This document shows, one piece after another, positions 1 through 11,302 of a DNA stretch of 64,000 nt. The stretch is taken from assembly GCA_036250195.1 (NCBI GenBank), contig JAVHZZ010000005.1:131837199-131901198 (forward strand). The letters are read 5' to 3'. This stretch comes from Mixophyes australis. Its lineage: Eukaryota > Chordata > Amphibia > Anura > Limnodynastidae. The notes beneath the pieces were generated by a model. It did no database searches and was not told the origin of the DNA. It saw nothing but the letters and a program-made list of their open reading frames with translations. A program made the translations under genes and the position numbers. Each line of letters starts with the position of its first letter. Position 1 is the stretch's first letter.

Positions 1-27
1 GTAGCTGCAGTTTTGCAAGGGTTAATG
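1..27. repeat. Flanking target repeat at 3' end of LINE copy A
   Basis: These bases match part of a dispersed ~170-bp repeat also seen at 8,576-8,925 and 12,896-13,236 (the stretch reading GTAGCTGCNGTTTTGCAAGG then GTTAA). The LINE 3' UTR begins directly after it. On the other side of the LINE, at 7,587, the next bases of the same repeat resume (GTTGGGCCACCAATTTGACA). The repeat is therefore split by LINE copy A. Confidence 0.7.
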
Positions 28-563
28 TTTTTATTAAAAATTGCAACAAAAATAAATCCAATATCAGTTTGTCCAAGATAAGGTAGATTATATACATTAT
101 CCAAAGATTAAAAAGGACCAATATGAACAAAACTGCACACACCCAACTACAATCGCACCACAAAACAACTAATACACCACTTCACAAATATAAAAAAGAC
201 AAAAAAACACAAAACAAAACAAAAAGTTACATGAGAGAAACATGCCAACTCCTAGCACAATACTCTGCATTACCACAACCCCACCACCAATCTATAATAC
301 CACCCACACATCATTTACTGTCAGGTAATGAAAGCAAACTTTAAATTTATGTAAACCTTGCTATAAAAAAAAGGGGTTTCCATAAAATCTAAAAGTGATA
401 AAACAGGATAGACAGCCAAGAATCGAGAGACTGACAGATGTTAGCTACCACTTAGGGAGGTCTCAAACCCTGCCAGAGTCTACCCCAGCTCGCAGCATCC
501 ATCCAACCCCTTTCCATTTCCCTTATTTTTCAAACCTCGTGCAGAATACTATCCATCACCTCA

Positions 564-3500
564 CTACAGGGACACTAAACACTGTGCTTTCCATGTGTAA
601 AACCTAACAACTACGCTAACTAAAAAACAAGTACTTAAATCAAAAACACCACACCTTTTGAGCGTTCCATACACCCACTCAGGGTAACTAAGCCCCGAAA
701 GATACGGAAGGCCTAAGGCGTGGGACACTCCCTTGTAAACCTCTATATTAAAAGGACACTGAAGCAAGAAGTGGTCCATTGTCTCCACCTCCCCATGACA
801 TTCCTCCCGTGGACAACCACGATCATCGACACCCCTATGCTTCAGATTCCCCTTAACAAAGAGCCTTCCGTGAAATGCAAGCCAAGTGAGATCTCTAAAC
901 TTTGGAGGAATCCGCTTGGAATTCACCAAAGACAGACCCTTCAAGCTCATATCACCTGGGCAATCCTTTAGTAACAGGGGCACATCAAAGTGATTACGCA
1001 AAATCCTCCTCTCCAACACCCTTCTAGAGGAGTTTTTCGCCTCATCCACCTCAATCTACCATTTCCTTGTCACCTTTAAACCCTGAACCACATAGGCCGG
1101 GAGGTATCCATGCTTAACTCAAAGACTTTTTACGGGACTCCCATCCAACCATGCGTTGAGAAAGGGGTGCACCAAAACACGAAAGCCAGCTACCCACCTA
1201 GGGGGAGACTCCAAAAAGAGACTCCCGAGATGAAGCTTCAAAAAGGCAGTATTAAAAAACAGCACTGGGTTTACCATTCCCAGGCCACCTTCATCCTTCG
1301 GTTTATAGGTCACATTCCTCTAGATGAGGTTCAACTTGTTCCCCCATAACAACTGAAAGAACAAGGAACTGACCTTGACCCTTAATGATTCTGGCAACAG
1401 ACATATGTAACTGACGTACAAAAAAATTGGGATCAAGTAAGTCTTGATCAAATTAATCCGTTCTCTGTAGGGCAGCTTCCACTTCTTCCAGTTATCCACC
1501 TTAGAGGCGGCATCTGCCAGTTTCAATTTTCCAATTTTGCTGGGCATAATCACCCGAACCAAATAGAATGCCTAAGATTTTAACCTCTTGACTGGCCTGA
1601 GGGAGCGCATCCGGAAGGACAAACTGCCGTCCTACCTCCCCTAACCAGAGAACTTCACTCTTTTCTTGGTTTATCTTTGAGCCCGAAGCCTCAGAATATT
1701 CGCAGATTAGATTTTCAATGCCACGCGCCTCGGCCATGTCTGACAAGACTACTGTGACATCCTCAGCGTAGGCCACTACCTTCAAGGGAACATCCACAGC
1801 CAGCTGCACTCCCCTCACTGCACCGTTCTCAATCCTCCTGATAAAAGGATCAATCACAAATACATAGAGGAGAGGGCTCAAGGGACAACCTTGTCTGACT
1901 CTAGATGACACCGCAAAAGTAGGACCCACCCAACCATTTACAAGAGGGAAGCTCTCGGCCTGCCTATAAATGGTACGTAGCCAATCAACCAAACTCACTG
2001 GCAGACCATACCTCTCAAGAAGTGCCCACAGATATTCATGATTGACACAATCAAACGCCTTAGACTGATGCAGCGCCAGAAGGTACTTACCCCACTTCTC
2101 AGCCCTGCACTGTTACATAGCCTCCCAGAAGAAAAGGACAGCATTAAAAATGCTTCGACCCTTCACCGTACAGTGCTAAGTAGTGGAAAGCAACAAGCCT
2201 GATACTTCCATAATCCTGTTAAAAATGACCTTTGCCAGAATCTTTCTTTCTGAATTGAGCGATGGGGCACCAATCCTCAACCCTGGATGGGTCTTTCCCC
2301 TTGGATAGCATAATAAGGGCAGACTGCCTCTAACCAAGCTCTCGTTAAAAACCGCCACTAGTTGCAGGGCCAGGAGGTCCACAATGGCTAAGTTAAACCA
2401 TCTGGGCCTGGGGATTTCTTATTTGATAAACTATCAATCGACCTCCTGACCTCGCCCAGGCACCCCCTCAGAAACCGTTCCATCTTCTCTCTGATAAGTA
2501 CCTTCCCAGACAAAAGGCCAGAGTAGAAGGAGTGCACCACTGACAAGATACCTCCTTGGTCTTTCCGGAGGACCCCTCTGTCATTGCGCAGTTCCCTCAC
2601 CTCCCTCGCATCAGCCGAACTCTTACAGTAAAGGTAGGAGTGGTACTTACCGTAGTCCCTTTCCAAAACCAAAGAGGCATAACGGTTATACTGGCACTCT
2701 TTTATCTGGGATTTTACCCGCAAGATTTCCTCATTATCTCCACCCTCAGAAATCAGGAAATCGAGTTTCCGTCTCAAGGCATGGCAGATGTTCTTTTTTA
2801 TCCAATTCCTCTGAACTACCAGTTCCCTAAAAAACCTCTGAGTTCTTCCTTTGAAATCCTCCCACCACTCTGGCCTAGCCCAACCTGCGTCTAAAAGTGT
2901 TTCTTGGGTTTCAAGGAAGTCCCTAAAGGATTGTCTAACCTCCTCATCATCCAGAAGGCTGGAGTTCAAACACCACAGGCCTCTGCCTTTCTTAGGGGTG
3001 TCTGAGGTGTTCAAAGACATGCAAAGACAAACGTGATCCGAGAACTCTACAGCCATCAACTTTGAAGTTGATTTGACACAGCTCCCTGTTAGGAACCCCT
3101 CCAGCCAGTACAACAAAAAACCCAGAATCTGCTCCGAAAGTCTGGGTTCACTGGAGCCCCTAGTGGTGGGGACAGACTTGGCTGCAGACAACCAGAGGGT
3201 CGTTTAGAGGCGGAAGTGACGTCTCGGTCACGGAGACGGCCGGGACGTCCGAGGCACCGGAAGTGAGTCGCGACGGCCCGTCGGGGAGCCACGACTCCTA
3301 ACACTCCCTTTAACAAAAAAAACTTATCTATTCTTGACCTACTTCTACCTCTAAAAAATGTGAACCCCGTAAGGTCTGGAAAGTGACAAATATGCACATC
3401 TACCAGCCCAGCCTGACTTAGCATTTTAACTAAAAAACCTGCATCATAGCCCAGCGATCTCCACGAGCATTCCCTTTCCTCTGGCCTAACAATGGTGTTA

Positions 3501-3895
3501 AAATCACCCCCAAAGACAATCTGTCGGCCCGTAAAAAGGTAAGGTTTAATTTCCCTGAAAAGGCATTTAGTGCCCCATTGGGTCGGTGGTCCATAAATAA
3601 ATATCAACCTCAGGACCTGCCCCCTTAGGGAAACATCCATAAACATACATCTGCCCATGCTTATTTCTATAATCCGCTGAATGGTTACCATGAGAGTAAA
3701 AAGGACTGCCACTCCACCGTGCGGCTTGGCCACAAGAGACCAATAGGAAGGACCTCGCCTCCACTTCTGTTTGAATTTGTGGAGGTCAGCGAGGCGCCCA
3801 GCCCTAGTCTCTTGCAAAAACAAAAATTCAACCTCAAGCGTGTTGAAAATATCAAAGGCTAAATAACGAGCTTGATCAGAATGCACAGATGCCAC
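564..3895 (-). pseudogene. LINE copy A ORF2: endonuclease and reverse transcriptase, degraded
   Basis: Family role: nicks the target and primes reverse transcription of the LINE RNA. Read on the minus strand: endonuclease start near 3,895 (VEFLFLQETRAG), GGDFNTIVRPEER near 3,500, N-terminal RT region 3,191-2,388 ending in NKKSPGPDGLT, RT palm 1,998-1,501, thumb 1,562-1,119, and a C-terminal domain 1,049-564 with a CCHC-like motif (CPREECHGEVETMDHFLLQC). The palm catalytic box reads YAED instead of the usual YADD, so the first metal-binding Asp is replaced. Several stops and frameshifts separate the blocks, and the endonuclease is split by the solo LTR at 3,087-3,303. Copy C has YTDD at the equivalent place. 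Not functional. Confidence 0.85.
3087..3303 (-). mobile_element. Solo LTR (217 bp) inside LINE copy A ORF2
   Basis: Begins TGTTAGGA and ends CCTAACA on either strand and is bounded by an exact 5-bp duplication CTCCC (3,082-3,086 and 3,304-3,308). Copy C near 32,218 has the uninterrupted sequence with a single GGGAG, which confirms the insertion. On the minus strand its 3' half matches the end of the 758-bp solo LTR at 9,193-9,950, so it is a shorter or internally deleted relative of that family. No internal retroviral genes remain, as expected after LTR-LTR recombination. Confidence 0.88.
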
Positions 3896-4638
3896 ATTAA
3901 TGGTGGCAAACTATGGGTTGGGGAGCCATCATTAAAGATTATAGGCATAGGCATTGCCTTCATTTCCTCTCAGCATTATATTACCTAACACCTATAAGAC
4001 CTTTGACCCTATCCCCGGATCCTGTACACCATCACTTCTGGCCAGAAAATCTTCTGACCGAACCATACCGTCAATCCAAGGAATTGTCCCCCTCGGGTCC
4101 TCCCCTTCTGGATATATTTCCTCCCCGTCCCCCCCCCCCCCCTGGTTCCATCCCACCCACCTCCCTCCTATCCTCTTCCCTATCCCCCCGATTCACTCCA
4201 CCGGAACTATAAACTACCTCAAACTACCTCAATGATAGGTAGTGTCAATATCATCAGAAACCTTAGTAGGCTTCCCACCTACTTGAATTACAGACTTGCA
4301 TGGAAATTTTACACCCACAATATTGATTTCCCCACAATTCTCATCCCCTGCTACACCACCTGTTCCGACCTCAGCACCCACCACCTTTTGAACAAAGGGA
4401 TCAGCCTGCCTAACCTTTGTCCTAGTTCTCTGCATGTTGGGCCTCAGGACCATCTCTGCACCAGCAGTACACACAATTTCCTGATCCTCTTCATCACTTG
4501 ACAGGGAAAAAAGCTGTTGGTCAAAACACCAGGTTCAGGAGAACTTTGATTCGCCCTACCCCCTTTCCGCTTTTTTACCACCTTCCAGCTTCCACCTTTT
4601 TCCATATCGTCCTCCCCATCTTCCTTACTAGTACTAGG

Positions 4639-7547
4639 CTAGGCTGAGCCCACCATTGACCTTGGCTTAGACTGCAGTTTCTCATTCTGTAGCTGAACAG
4701 ACATTCCATACCTAGATCTTGGCTGAGGCTTAGATTGAAATAAACCCTGTTTCCTAGGTTTTGCCTTAGGAGGTCTCCTCTCTTCTCTCTCCACCTCCTC
4801 AGCCATTTCCGCCATCTCAGCATCGGATTCCCTATTGTGGTGCGCGCAGGGACAGTTGGTGAAAGAATGTCCCACTTCACCACACAGGTTACATCTGATT
4901 ACTTTACAACCTTTTGCCGTATGTCCAAGCTCTTGGCAATGCGCACAACTGACAACATCACAATCCCTGCTAAAATAGCGGAAAGAAACGCAGCGATAAC
5001 ATGTCCGAGGCTGGCCTGGATAGAAGCACTGGATTCTGTCCCTGCCTATATAGGCTGCAGATGGAAGGTGGACTGGTCCAGAATCCAGTTGCCTCAGGCT
5101 AATAACAGCCATCCAGCCACCCCAGACATGCCTCTCCGAATCTGGAACCTTAACTAGAGGGGATTCCATTATTGCATACCGTTTTACCCAATAGGAAAGG
5201 TCTTCCATTAATAAGGATTTGTTGCGTACCAATAAAGTCATTCTGATGTTATTCTACTTGGTGATGGCTGAAGCCTCATAATCCATCCAGATGGACAAAT
5301 TCTTGACACCCCCCCACCGTGCCCAGAAATTCTGGAGGCCATACCTGGTCTCAAAATTTAGAACATACTCAGCTGTCCCCACTGGGTGAATACAAAGAGA
5401 TCCTTGGCAACAAATCGCAATCCAAATACCTGGTCCAGAAAAGTACCCCTATCTGATGGGGAACACTCCTCTTTCCATTTCAATTGGACTACATTCCTTC
5501 TATTTGGTGATCTTCCCAAATTTGGCTGTGCTGGGGCTGATATTTGCCTCCCCAGAATTCTCGCATATGAAATATATGGCTGCTTTTCCTGACCTCCCCC
5601 TCTACCATCATTAACCCCTTCACTCCTTACTTCTCCACTCATACTCCTATTCCCCTCCCTAGCCTTTCTTTCCTGCTGATTTTCTAAAGAAAAAAGCCAA
5701 TAAGTAATTTCAGGTTCCTTAACAGAAACACCCATTTCCAACAGACTATCAGTCACTTTCTTTACTCTCGCTGGCACATCCCAGTCTGCTTTTAACTTGT
5801 TTCTGGCTGCTAGGCAGTCCCTGGTCACCATACAAATTAATTTTTTTCTTAAACTGAGTCTAGACAAATTAGCATCACTTGCACCAGGCATGATATTACT
5901 TTTTGCAACATTCTCGCCCGAAGCAGTCTCCATTTGCACAAGACTGCTTGAGGCCCCTGCTGCCCGTATGCCTATGCCTAGTGCATCTGCCTCATGTCTG
6001 TCATGCCAGGAAAGGGGATGCCAGCCTTCTCACATATTTTTGCAACAGCTGCAGGAAAGTCTACCACAGCCAGCGACATTTCCGCAGACACCCCCTGAAT
6101 CTTTCTCATACTTGCCAACTCTCCCGGAATGTTTGGGAGAGTGTGGCAATCTCCCGGATCTGCCCACTTCACTAGGAAGTGGCCACTTCCTAGTGAAGTG
6201 GGCAGAATTAGGTTCCAAACGTCGCAATTCCCTGTGAATCGCGGCGTTTGGCCCTGCCCCCTGCTGTCAAATGACGCGTTCGCGTCATTACTTCACGGGG
6301 GGCGGGGCCAAAATGACGCACATTTGGGAGCCCCACCCCCATCACGCCCACCTCCCCCACAGGCTCCCGGAAACCAAGTTACTAAAATTGGTAAGTATGA
6401 TCTTTCTGTACTGTGGCTGCAGATCACCACTTGCAGATTTCTCTGTGGATGTTAGCAGCCTGGGAATCCCTTTATTCAGTGGCAGCTGGACTATGGTCTC
6501 TGAGACTTCTCGGGATGAAATTACTGCAGGGATTTTCTCTCTCTCCCTCTGCTGGATGTTCTGTGAATCACATGCTGACACACTGCTAGGCTCAGTCCCA
6601 GACTGGATGAGGTCACGACCTGGAAGTGCTCTTCTTGCATCCATGTTGTCAGATCCAGTTTTCATGCTGTCAGAATCTTCCACAGCTACCCCTGACTGCA
6701 CAACCCTTTGTATACTGTTTTCCAATAAATTAATTTGTTCTAAAGTCACATTGTCTGTATTTTGTACATAGTCTGAATGAACAGGCAAATTAGGTGGAAT
6801 TTGTGATCTCTGTACTCTGAATTTTTGCATACTGTTCAATGATTCTTCCTCTGCACTTGTAGATTCAGATTCCTGTGCATTTATCTAGGTACTTAGTAAA
6901 CAAACTGTTGATTCTATATCTTTTTGCACACTCTCCAGTTCTTTTATTTCTTGGGAAAAGCCTGCTCTATTTGAGTTAAATGCTTGGTTTCTTTTCTTTT
7001 TAAGCAACAGTATCTGCTCCTTTAACTTCTCCACCTCACTTTTGGCTACTTCTAGTTTACCTTTCACTTCTTCCAATTCCATGATATTGCCCCACTCACC
7101 AGAAGCACCATTCTCCTCCTTATTATTTTCACAGTCAGTGTCCATTACAGAGGCATCCTCTGCTGAAATTGTGGACTCTGTCATGATGTTATCCTTCTCT
7201 TTACACTGCACCGTCTCCCCCAGTATTGCACCAGTACCTTTAGCTACTGCAAAATCTTCTAGGGCTTTACCCCCCTATTTCTTTGCTTGCACAGGCTGAG
7301 TTCTTCCTACAGGTTTTACCTCCCCAGATTTGGGGGGCTTCTTGGAAATTCCTGAAACACCTTCAGCTCCCTTTTTCCTACCCCGGGTGGGGTAACCGTG
7401 ATAAGGTTCATCTCTAGGCCTTACTCCCTGGCTGCTGGTACTCACTGGTGTTTCTGTGAGTAGGCCTGGACTAAGTCCAACAGCCAGGGGACTCTCCCAA
7501 GGAGGATCCCCAGGGGGCTCCATGAAATCTGGGTAGACAGCAAACAA
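4639..7547 (-). pseudogene. LINE copy A ORF1: zinc-knuckle nucleic-acid-binding protein, degraded
   Basis: ORF1 proteins of this clade bind the LINE RNA. Reading the minus strand from 7,547: a basic N-terminal region, a heptad-like coiled coil near 7,100-6,990 (MELEEVKGKLEVAKSEVEKL), a Ser/Gln-rich segment 6,839-6,400, a region 5,939-5,358, and three CCHC knuckles near 5,060-4,870 (CYRCVSFRYFSRDC, CAHCQELGHTAKGC, CNLCGEVGHSFTNC). The tail is Glu/Arg-rich. Frames change at several places, and a MITE interrupts the gene at 6,107-6,399. The first knuckle has Phe/Tyr where Gly/His is usual. The plus-strand copy at 23,762-26,084 gives the same order. Confidence 0.8.
6107..6399. mobile_element. hAT-type MITE inside LINE copy A ORF1
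   Basis: Ends CATACTTGCC and GGTAAGTATG are imperfect inverted repeats, flanked by an exact 8-bp duplication ATCTTTCT (6,099-6,106 and 6,400-6,407). That length is typical of hAT elements. Inside is a perfect 24-bp-arm palindrome near 6,160-6,207 (arm reads TGCCCACTTCACTAGGAAGT). There is no coding capacity. The same element sits at the homologous position of LINE copy C (24,668-24,969). Confidence 0.85.
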
Positions 7548-7586
7548 CGGTATGGAAGTCAGGAGTTCACAAGCACACCTCAGTGC

Positions 7587-7718
7587 TGTTGGGCCACCAA
7601 TTTGACAGTGGGAATCAACACAGGGTGGTCAGTTACATATAAAACATCTTTCTTTCGCCTGGCACAACACTGTTTTGGGCATGCAATTAGGTGGCAAAAT
7701 GGGCACAGATACCATTTT
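7587..7718. repeat. Target-repeat unit flanking the 5' end of LINE copy A
   Basis: Starts GTTGGGCCACCAATTTGACA and runs to the CACAGATACCATTTT segment. The same sequence occurs at 8,757-8,885 and, inverted, near 12,920-13,055. It continues the repeat whose other part is at bases 1-27. It is cut by the solo LTR at 7,719. Confidence 0.7.
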
Positions 7719-8431
7719 TGTCAGGCATCCACGAGGATGACTGAGATCCTGCTGTCTAGGCTGGGATTGGCTTGACTCCATCTAGAGGTGCGGAGTCTAA
7801 CAGAGCGGAAGGTTTTCACTAGGGATCCCCGCAAGGGGATTTGGGCTTTGCGGCTTTCAGCCTGCAGGTCACGGCCCTCTAGGGAAGTTCCCAGTGAGAC
7901 AGGACGGAGAAATGAGGGAGATTCCCAAATAGTTACCAGAGGTAGAATAAGATGAGGCTGAGAGATGAGACACTTGGAAGTTTAGAGAACAGGAGTCTGT
8001 AGCAGTATACTGGAGAAGAGGAGGCATTGATCCACAGCGATTACCACTAATGAGTGGAACAGTTAAGCAGAGATCAGTGGTACACAGGATAGAGAGCAGA
8101 CAATGAACCACAGCTATTACCACTAGGGAGTGGAAGGGATCAGTGGAGGTCAGCCGCGCATACAGGATAGATAGTGAGCGTTGACCACAGCGAGGATAAG
8201 GGAGCTGCTTCCAGGCCAGGTGTAGACACGAAGAACCAGCACTGAGAGGTGAGGGGTGGAGCCTTATAATGGAGTGCCAATCAGTGGAAAGACAGGGCAG
8301 GTAAAACAGGTGAGGTGGTCTGCACAAGTGCAGACTGCCGCCGACAGGACAGCAGGCAAGATAAGGAGAATCAAGATGAGGACAGGCGCACAGATCCTCG
8401 ATTGGTGGTCCCAGGAGCCCGACGTGTGACA
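7719..8431 (-). mobile_element. Solo LTR (713 bp)
   Basis: TG...CA ends (TGTCAGGC on the plus strand, GTGTGACA at the far end) and an exact 5-bp target duplication ATTTT (7,714-7,718 and 8,432-8,436). The minus strand has a promoter-like arrangement (GATTGGCACTCC followed by CATTATAAGG near 8,270), so transcription would run leftward. It is probably the remnant of a gypsy-type element. An open frame of 193 codons inside is not a gene. Confidence 0.85.
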
Positions 8432-8575
8432 ATTTTAAGCATTTTGACATAGCACAGGGACGGCGTCTGACACTGACTTCTTCCTACAGGTTTTACCTCC
8501 CCAGATTTGGGGGATTTCAGGGATTTCCAGATATGGAAATCCCTGAAACACCTTAAGCTTCCTTTTTCCTTATTA

Positions 8576-8925
8576 AATCAATTTGGATCACTGATTTCAC
8601 ATCAGATTAACACTAAAGGGGTTCCCTTATACAAACTGCAATAGTATTTTGCCTGGCCCAACACTGTTTTGGGCATGAAATCAGGTGGCAAAATGGGCAC
8701 AGATAGCATTTTCATTATTTTGAATAAGTAGCTGCCGTTTTGCAAGGGTTAAATGCCGTTGGGCCACCAATTTGACAGTGGGAATCAACACAGGGTGGTC
8801 AGTTACATATAAAATACCTGTATTACCTGCCTCAACACTGGTTTGGAAATGAAAGCAGGTGGCAAAGTGGGCACAGATAGCTTTTTCATTGCTTTGAATA
8901 AGTAGCTGTAGTTTTGCAAGTGTTG
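8576..8925. repeat. Tandem ~170-bp target repeat, left arm
   Basis: Two diverged units share the blocks GGTGGCAAARTGGGCACAGA and GAATAAGTAGCTG..GTTTTGCAAG at about 170-175 bp spacing. One unit contains GCAAGGGTTAAATGCCGTTG, the uninterrupted version of the sequence that LINE copy A splits. TTAACCCTTGCA on the other strand resembles a piggyBac-type terminus, which is an inference from sequence style only. Confidence 0.65.
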
Positions 8926-10821
8926 ATTTTTTTTAATTAAAAATTTTAACAAAAATAAATCCCAAATCACTTTGTCCAAAATAAAATAGATTATATACAA
9001 CATCAATGGGTAAAATAGACCAATATGACCGAAACTTCACATTATCATTACACCCAATTCTTCTCTAATCCCTGCACAAAAACTACTGCATCACTTCACA
9101 AATGAGAATAATTATATGCTTCAAAGAAGCATGACATCTTCTAACAAAATACTTTGCATTTCAACAACCCCGTCATTAATCTATAATACCACTGTCACGA
9201 GCCGCGGCGGTACTCACAGCCGCCGTGGCTCGCTTCCTGCTCCTCCCGGCGTCACGGCCGTCACCATGACGACAGGGACGTCACTTCCGGGACTCTGGCT
9301 AGGGCAACGGCCGGACGCCGAGAATCATCTTATGCGCTCTGGCAGGCTGTGTAGCCGGGCGCATGCTCTGAAGTTCCCCACAGCCTGTAGGCTGATTAAG
9401 CAGGGCATATGATTATTTACCTACACCTGAATGGGAGTCCAGGGGCAAGCTCTGATTGGTTTAGGAGTGTGACAGGCAATTAGCCTGCAAATGTGTACTC
9501 AAGCCCTGATTGGTCTGCCTATGTATTTAAGGCAGTGAGGTCTGCAGCCTCACTGCTGGTTATAGCTTCTGTTACGAGTCTGCTGACCTGCTCTGCTCCT
9601 AGCTCCTGTCCTTTGGATATTCTGTTGGATTGCCCGTGTATGACCCCTTGCCTGGATTTGGACCCTGGCTATGTTTCTTGTGACCCTGTCCTCTGGCGTG
9701 TTTACCGACCTTCCTGTTTGCTTGTGACCCTTGATCTCGGCCTGTTTATTGGATTTGCTGTCTGCTGCCGGCCCTTGACCCTTGCCTGGACTTCACTCCG
9801 CTTACCTGGGTTCTCCCAAGCCGGTACACACTTCACGATCCTCTGTCAGTCTGCGGCCAAGTCTGTCCCCACCACTAGGGGCTCCAGTGAACACCTGACT
9901 GGCGGAGCAGACTCCGGGTTGTGCTGTACCAGCTGGAGGGGTTCCTAACAACCACCCACACACTCTTTACAGCCAGGAAATGAAGACAAACTTTAAATGT
10001 ATTTAAACCTTACTAAAAAAACGATTTCCACAAAATCTAATAGTGAAAGAACAGGATAAATAGCAAAGAATTGAGAGACTGCCAGATGTTAGCTACCACC
10101 TAGGAATTTCTCAACCTCCACCAGAGTCTACACCAGTTCATAGCATCCATCCAGCCCCTCTCTGTTTCCCTTATTTTCCAAACCTCCCTAATGGACACAA
10201 AACACAGTGCATTCTAAGTGTAAAATCTAACAACTGCTCTAACTAAAAATCGAGTGCTTAAATCAAAATCCTCACACCTTTTGAGCGCTCCATACACCCA
10301 GCCAGGGTAACTTATCCCCGAAAGACAGGGAAGGTCTAAGTTGTGGTACACTCCTTTGTAAACCTCTATATTAAAAGGACACTAAAGCAAGAAGTCGTCC
10401 ATTCTCCAACTCCCTATAACATTTCTATAACAACGCAGAGCTCCAGTGAAATGCAAGCAAAGTGAGATATCTAAACTTTGGAGGAATCTGCTTGGAATTC
10501 ACCAAAGACAGACCCTTTGATCCCATATCACCTGGGCAATCCTTTAGAAAGAGGGGTACATCAAAGTGAGTATCCTCTCCAACACCTTCCTAGATGAGTT
10601 TTTTGCCTCACCCACTTTGATCTGCCATTTCCTTGCCACCTTCAAACCCTGAACCACATAGGCCAGGAGGTATCCATGCTTTACTCGAAGATATCTTACG
10701 GGACCCTCATCCAACCATGCGTTGAGAAAGGGGTGCACCCAAACTCGAAGGCCAGCTACCAGTGGGAGTCTCTCCCCCTCAGTGGAGGGGGAGACTCCAA
10801 AAAGAGACTCCCGAGATGAGG
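8926..10821 (-). mobile_element. Tx1-clade LINE 3' fragment (copy B, left arm)
   Basis: Minus-strand 3' UTR (8,926-10,260, interrupted by the solo LTR 9,193-9,950) and the C-terminal part of ORF2 (about 10,260-10,821; peptide MHPFLNAWLDEGPVRYLRVK). The 3' UTR is strongly similar to 28-560 and 57,560-58,205. It ends at the target repeat exactly as copy A does. A short local inversion (about 10,770-10,805, CTCCCCCTCAGTGGAGGGGG) lies close to the centre of the palindrome. Confidence 0.8.
9193..9950 (+). mobile_element. Solo LTR (758 bp)
   Basis: Starts TGTCACGAGCC and ends GGGGTTCCTAACA, with an exact 5-bp duplication ACCAC (9,188-9,192 and 9,951-9,955). A TATA-like box (GTATTTAAGGCAG) near 9,523 fits plus orientation. 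GC-rich U3. It lies in the 3' UTR of a LINE fragment, and the matching arm of the palindrome (near 12,610) lacks it. The 151-codon open frame at 9,493-9,948 is LTR sequence, not a gene. Confidence 0.88.
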
Positions 10822-10974
10822 TCAGTTCCTTGATCTTTCAGTTATTATGGATGAACAAGTTGAACTTTATCAAGAGGAGTGTGGCATACAAACCGAAGGA
10901 TGAACATGCTCTGGGAATGGGAAACCCAGTGCTGTTCCTTCTTGAAGCTTCATCTCCAGAGTCTCTTTTTGGAT
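10822..10974 (+). mobile_element. Tx1-clade LINE ORF2 fragment, right arm of palindrome
   Basis: Plus-strand sequence matching 56,830-56,990 of copy C (peptide around LFMNKLNFIKRSVAYKPKDE). It is the first sequence after the palindrome centre and overlaps, in inverted form, the end of the left-arm fragment. It stops at GAGTCTCTTTTTGGA, where a poly(T) tract starts. Confidence 0.75.
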
Positions 10975-11302
10975 TTTTTTGTTTTGTTTTGTTTTTTAAG
11001 AACTTTATAAAACACCAAAACGTATTTTCCACAAACAAAGTAGGGACCAAAACAGGCCATAACAAATTACAATGTATAAATCCAGCAAGGACTGTGCACT
11101 TGCCCAAGCCAATACAGAGAAAAACATAAAAAGAGCAAGCAACTTACACATACATTTAGGTGGACTGTAATGTGCATTAAATTGTAGTAGAAAACCTTGT
11201 ATGCAGTTGTATAAGAGTGTGAGGTTTTGTTTTGCATTCCAAAATATTAGGAGGAAGAGGGGAGTGGAGTTAGAAAGGGGAGTGGGGGGGCTATTGGAAA
11301 GC
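10975..11302 (-). mobile_element. Short retrosequence with poly(A) tract, origin unknown
   Basis: On the minus strand the segment ends with an A-rich tail (AAAAAACAAAACAAAACAAA) preceded by TTTTATAAAGTTCTT, which looks like an mRNA 3' UTR. About 330 bp. It replaces roughly 570 bp of LINE sequence present in the left arm and in copy C. I cannot identify the source transcript. No coding sequence was recognised. Confidence 0.45.

Larger units (their letters stand above)
28..7586 (-). mobile_element. Tx1-clade non-LTR retrotransposon, copy A
   Basis: Minus-strand LINE with the order 5' UTR, ORF1 with CCHC zinc knuckles, ORF2 with an apurinic-type endonuclease, reverse transcriptase and a C-terminal Cys/His motif, then an AT-rich 3' UTR ending near base 28. 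The ORF1 knuckles, the L1/Tx1-type endonuclease start (FLFLQETRAG) and the RT block (VRQGCPLSPLLYVFVIDPF) place it in the L1/Tx1 group. The apparently fixed insertion site favours Tx1. Both ORFs are broken by stops and frameshifts. A solo LTR (3,087-3,303) and a MITE (6,107-6,399) lie inside. Close relatives in this window are the fragments at 8.9-12.9 kb and copy C (13,239-58,211). The 5' edge, near 7,586, is set by return of the target repeat. Confidence 0.85.

Noticed and set aside
3082..3308. Genuine C-terminal extension of the endonuclease ORF (3,089-3,895)
   Set aside because: The last ~70 codons are translated solo-LTR sequence, as shown by the TSD and the empty site in copy C.
7869..9948. 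ORFs of 193 and 151 codons (7,869-8,450; 9,493-9,948)
   Set aside because: They lie inside solo LTRs with exact TSDs and have no recognisable protein features.
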